Assembly: GCF_019880545.1 (NCBI RefSeq)
Contig: NZ_JAINVW010000003.1
Span: 310,001-374,000 of the forward strand
Length of the DNA: 64,000 nt
Source of the DNA: Flagellimonas meishanensis
GTDB lineage: Bacteria > Bacteroidota > Bacteroidia > Flavobacteriales > Flavobacteriaceae
Reading direction: 5' to 3'
In this document: positions 61,426 through 64,000 of the stretch, one piece after another
Layout of the letters: the number at the start of each line of letters is the position of its first letter
How positions within the stretch are numbered: the stretch's first letter is position 1
The notes under the pieces: model-generated
Seen by the model: only the letters and a program-made list of their open reading frames with translations
Told to the model about the DNA's origin: nothing
Database searches by the model: none
Translations under genes and position numbers: made by a program

Positions 61426-62685
61426 ATGAGAGATTTATTCGACAGAATCATTGAGAACAAAGGGCCATTGGGAAAATGGGCCTCACAAGCAGAAGGATAT
61501 TTCGTATTTCCGAAGTTGGAGGGACCGATCTCCAATCGAATGAAATTTCAAGGTAAGGACGTGATCACATGGAGCATCAATGATTATTTGGGACTTGCCA
61601 ATCTACCTGAGATCAAAAAAGCGGACGGCGATGCAGCCTATGAACATGGTTCCGCCTACCCAATGGGTGCCAGGATGATGAGTGGGCATACCGATTACCA
61701 TGAGCAGTTGGAAAACGAACTCGCCGAATTTGTCAATAAAGAAGCTTCTTACCTTCTAAATTTTGGTTATCAAGGATTCATGTCGGTGATTGATGCCTTG
61801 GTTTCCAAGGATGACATCATCGTTTATGATGTGGATTGCCATGCATGTATCATAGACGGGGTGCGTTTGCACATGGGCAAGCGATTTACTTTTAAGCACA
61901 ATGATCCTGAAAGTTTGGAGAAAAACCTGGAACGTGCCACAAAAATGGCCCAAGAGACAGGTGGTGGCATTTTGGTAATTTCCGAAGGTGTCTTTGGTAT
62001 GCGCGGAGAGCAAGGTATCCTTAGGGAAATTGCAGCTTTAAAGAAAAAGTTCAATTTCCGGTTTTTGGTGGATGATGCGCACGGATTCGGAACCCTTGGA
62101 AAAACAGGTGCCGGAGCAGGCGAGGAGCAAGGCGTTCAGGACGATATTGACGTTTATTTGGCCACTTTCGCCAAATCCATGGCTGGAATTGGAGCTTTTG
62201 TGGCAGCCGACAAGGAAATCATTGAATACCTAAAATACAACCTAAGATCCCAGATGTTTGCCAAATCCCTTCCCATGATCTATGTAAAGGGAGCCTTGAA
62301 ACGTTTGGATATGCTCCGTAACAGACCAGAGTTGAAAGCAAAACTTTGGGAAAATGTAAATGCCCTGCAAAATGGACTTAGGGAGCGGGGCTTTGACCTT
62401 GGCACCACCTCAAGTTGTGTTACCCCTGTCTATTTGAACGGGAGTATTCCGGAGGCCATGGCCTTAGTTAAGGATTTGCGCGAAAACCACGGTATTTTTT
62501 GCTCCATTGTGGTGTATCCCGTTATACCCAAGGGATTGATTCTTCTACGCTTGATACCCACGGCAACACATACCATGCAGGACATTGCCGAGACTTTGGA
62601 TGCCTTTTCTGCCATCAGGGAACGGTTGCAAAACGGTACATATAAAAGGTTATCGGCGGCCGTAGCTGCGGCTATGGGGGAGTAG
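61426..62685 (+). CDS. AONS/serine-palmitoyltransferase-like enzyme, probable cysteate acyltransferase (3-dehydrocapnine synthase)
   Basis: A 419-residue PLP enzyme of the alpha-oxoamine synthase family. Motifs are NDYLGLANLP near the start, DDAHGFGTLG for the PLP-binding Asp and His, and the PLP lysine Lys250 in LATFAKSMAGIGAF. The family joins an amino acid and an acyl-CoA or acyl-ACP; relatives are serine palmitoyltransferase, KBL and BioF. Flavobacteria and gliding relatives make capnine-type sulfonolipids from cysteate and a fatty acyl group, and the adjacent cysteine-synthase-like gene supports this. Serine palmitoyltransferase activity remains possible. No reductase gene for the third step is next to it. 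Confidence 0.75.
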   Translation: MRDLFDRIIENKGPLGKWASQAEGYFVFPKLEGPISNRMKFQGKDVITWSINDYLGLANLPEIKKADGDAAYEHGSAYPMGARMMSGHTDYHEQLENELAEFVNKEASYLLNFGYQGFMSVIDALVSKDDIIVYDVDCHACIIDGVRLHMGKRFTFKHNDPESLEKNLERATKMAQETGGGILVISEGVFGMRGEQGILREIAALKKKFNFRFLVDDAHGFGTLGKTGAGAGEEQGVQDDIDVYLATFAKSMAGIGAFVAADKEIIEYLKYNLRSQMFAKSLPMIYVKGALKRLDMLRNRPELKAKLWENVNALQNGLRERGFDLGTTSSCVTPVYLNGSIPEAMALVKDLRENHGIFCSIVVYPVIPKGLILLRLIPTATHTMQDIAETLDAFSAIRERLQNGTYKRLSAAVAAAMGE

Positions 62686-62715
62686 ACCAGTGCTTTTAAG
62701 AAGGATTTTACTGGA

Positions 62716-63264
62716 TTAGCGGTCCTTATTTTGCTTCATGGAGGAGCTGCTTTTGCTTTTATAGTATCGATATTCATCTACTTGAAGCTTTTTTCCAGTT
62801 CCTATTTCGTAGGTATCATGAATGCTTAGTCCGAGATCCCGGATGAGTTGAGTGCTGCGCTTATTTCGGTTGTCAACAGGATATTTGATGTACTCCACAT
62901 CCAAGTTCTCTATGCCCCACGCAAGCATGTGATGAACTACTTTTTTACCGAGGCCCTTTCCCTGCATTTCTTTTCTTATCCAAAGGCCAAAATGGGGTTG
63001 TTTGGTCTGTATGGAATGAATGCCACAGCACCCTGCAAACTCTTCATTATGGAGAATTGTCCAGACATAGTCCGTTCCTTTCCTCCCTTGTTCCATGGAG
63101 GAATTTATAAAGGAAATCGTTTCATCAATGTTTTGGGGTGGTTCATCAAGTGGTAGAAATTCTATGATGTCCTTGTCAAAAGTATCAAAGACCTCTTGGG
63201 CGTAATTTAAGCATATCGAAACCAATTTGATTTGCCCATCAATACGAACACATTCAAAACTCAT
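62716..63264 (-). CDS. GNAT family N-acetyltransferase (RimJ/RimL type)
   Basis: A 182-residue protein with the acetyl-CoA-binding motif GLWIRKEMQGKGLGKKVVHH and a typical GNAT beta-bulge (WTILHNEEFAGCCGIHSIQ). The RimJ/RimL subgroup acetylates N-termini of ribosomal proteins or small amines; the substrate is unknown. Convergent with the acyltransferase-like gene. Confidence 0.85.
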   Translation of the reverse strand: MSFECVRIDGQIKLVSICLNYAQEVFDTFDKDIIEFLPLDEPPQNIDETISFINSSMEQGRKGTDYVWTILHNEEFAGCCGIHSIQTKQPHFGLWIRKEMQGKGLGKKVVHHMLAWGIENLDVEYIKYPVDNRNKRSTQLIRDLGLSIHDTYEIGTGKKLQVDEYRYYKSKSSSSMKQNKDR

Positions 63265-63306
63265 TTATAGCAAGAATTCCGTGTGATTTTGAAAAAACTT
63301 GACTTT

Positions 63307-63729
63307 CTATCCCTTAAATTCTATGGTCTTGTGCGAGCCATCACAATAAGGCTTGTTTTCTGAGGCGCCACAGCGGCAAAAGGCGGTTGACCTTTTCTTA
63401 GTTTCCACTGTGCCATTGGCAAGGGTAACTTTTAGGTCACCGCTTATCAAAAGGGGACCATTTTCAACTATGTTGCACTCGGTAATCTGGGTTTCTTCCA
63501 TCTGGGTTTCTCCTTTGGTTTTATAGGACAATGCGCCTGAAGGGCATTTGTCGATTTGGGACTTTAAAGCCTCCACACTGGCGTTTTCAGGTTGTATCCA
63601 TGGCTTTTCCTTGGGCCTGTAGACTTCGGGAAGGGTATGCCAACACACTTCCGAGTGGATACATTTTTTAGGTTTCCAGACCACGGTAAAATCCCCTTTG
63701 GCGTATTCTTTTACAATTTCTTTTTCCAT
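63307..63729 (-). CDS. Iron-sulfur protein: YjdI-like 4Fe-4S domain fused to a CDGSH domain
   Basis: A 140-residue cytoplasmic protein. The N-terminal ~70 residues match the YjdI mono-cluster (Fer4_19) pattern, with cysteines in KKCIHSEVC and IDKCPSGAL. The C-terminal ~55 residues are a CDGSH domain (CRCGASENKPYCDGSH), which binds a 2Fe-2S cluster with three Cys and one His. I start at ATG 63729; the longer frame from 63816 would overlap the upstream gene. The fusion and the neighbour (YjdJ-like) mirror the E. coli yjdI-yjdJ arrangement. Confidence 0.85.
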   Translation of the reverse strand: MEKEIVKEYAKGDFTVVWKPKKCIHSEVCWHTLPEVYRPKEKPWIQPENASVEALKSQIDKCPSGALSYKTKGETQMEETQITECNIVENGPLLISGDLKVTLANGTVETKKRSTAFCRCGASENKPYCDGSHKTIEFKG

Positions 63730-63737
63730 ACTACCTA

Positions 63738-64000
63738 TTATGCGATATTTATTCCTTTTAAAACCAGTTCTTTGTATGCGGGGTTTCGTTTTATGAAAAG
63801 CGCCACGAAGGGGCATAGGGGTATAAGCGTCAAATCTTTTTCCCTTATGTCATCCAAGGTTTTTTTCACTAAAGCCGTTCCAATTCCCTTTCCCTCCAAT
63901 CCTATGGGTATTTCGGTATGGGTCAAATATATTTTATCCTTTGCGCGGATATACTCAATTTTAGCAATGGCACCATCCACATGAAATTCATATTGCTTGG
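63738..64000 (-). CDS. YjdJ-like GNAT acetyltransferase (5' end beyond the window)
   Basis: The frame is open to the right edge, so the start lies outside. The visible ~86 residues contain the short-GNAT pattern LTHTEIPIGLEGKGIGTALVKKTLDDI and PLCPFVALFIKRNPAY, typical of the small YjdJ-type acetyltransferases of ~90-100 residues. Probably 5-15 N-terminal residues are missing. It lies eight bases upstream of the YjdI-CDGSH gene in the same direction, so the two are likely co-transcribed. Confidence 0.8.
   Translation of the reverse strand, partial: KQYEFHVDGAIAKIEYIRAKDKIYLTHTEIPIGLEGKGIGTALVKKTLDDIREKDLTLIPLCPFVALFIKRNPAYKELVLKGINIA

Noticed and set aside
62687-62714. CCAGT/ACTGG inverted repeat after the acyltransferase-like gene as a terminator
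   Set aside because: The stem is only five bases with an 18-base loop and no T-run.
1-64000. Mobile elements, CRISPR arrays, rRNA genes, and phage or integrase genes
   Set aside because: I looked for repeats, transposase and integrase motifs and found none, and the tRNA gene has no integrated element beside it.

Overview
The window is chromosomal DNA from a marine member of the Flavobacteriaceae (Bacteroidota), probably close to Muricauda/Allomuricauda. That placement rests on several observations: promoter -7 elements of the Bacteroidota type (TAnnTTTG) before many genes, an almost complete lack of Shine-Dalgarno sites, a ResB-CcsA fusion, MenF-type menaquinone synthesis, bacillithiol deacetylase BshB1, a CAL67264-type small membrane protein, and a gene pair that looks like sulfonolipid (capnine-type) biosynthesis. 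I see no phage, insertion sequence, CRISPR array, rRNA or other sign of recent acquisition; this is mostly housekeeping DNA with a few accessory islands.

Layout. 1-7.8 kb: the tail of a DUF2911 gene, then a leftward operon of a large PIG-L deacetylase, an overlooked 37-residue membrane protein and a sodium:solute symporter; then a leftward operon DUF2520 protein - KdsC-type phosphatase - Maf - lipoprotein. 7.9-16.7 kb: the ResB-CcsA cytochrome c maturation fusion, a MATE exporter preceded by three small inverted repeats, a trans-sulfuration PLP enzyme, bshB1, and a TPR histidine kinase. 17-23 kb: tRNA-His with a textbook Bacteroidota promoter, a lipoprotein with MopE-like calcium-type repeats, an M28 peptidase, an amino-acid oxidase and a secreted protein with tyrosine-rich repeats.

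23-36.3 kb is a menaquinone region: thioesterase, menF, menD, menA, menC and menE are interleaved with DUF2853, an S1-domain protein, a SPOR-like protein, a CPBP membrane protease, and a LytTR response regulator with a TPR/HisKA_2 kinase. menB and menH are not in the window. Three 21-bp-spaced repeats upstream of the kinase gene look like LytTR operator half-sites.

36-42 kb: an M24 peptidase and two tandem paralogues that carry a TonB-receptor plug domain but no beta-barrel; one also has an N-terminal von Willebrand A-like domain. These are the most unusual proteins in the window. 42-53 kb: a methylcrotonyl-CoA carboxylase-type beta subunit, an oxidoreductase, ettA, envelope proteins of unknown role, fumC, small membrane proteins, an ArsC-like protein and prfB with its programmed +1 frameshift intact. 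53-64 kb: a metzincin-like protease, a GH16 glycanase, threonine aldolase, YbaB, an S9 peptidase, the cysteate-synthase-like and cysteate-acyltransferase-like pair, a GNAT enzyme, and a YjdI-CDGSH fusion next to a YjdJ-like acetyltransferase cut by the window end.

Several -7 elements end only 4-10 bases before the start codon, which suggests leaderless or nearly leaderless mRNAs. All functional names come from reading protein motifs by eye; no database search was run.
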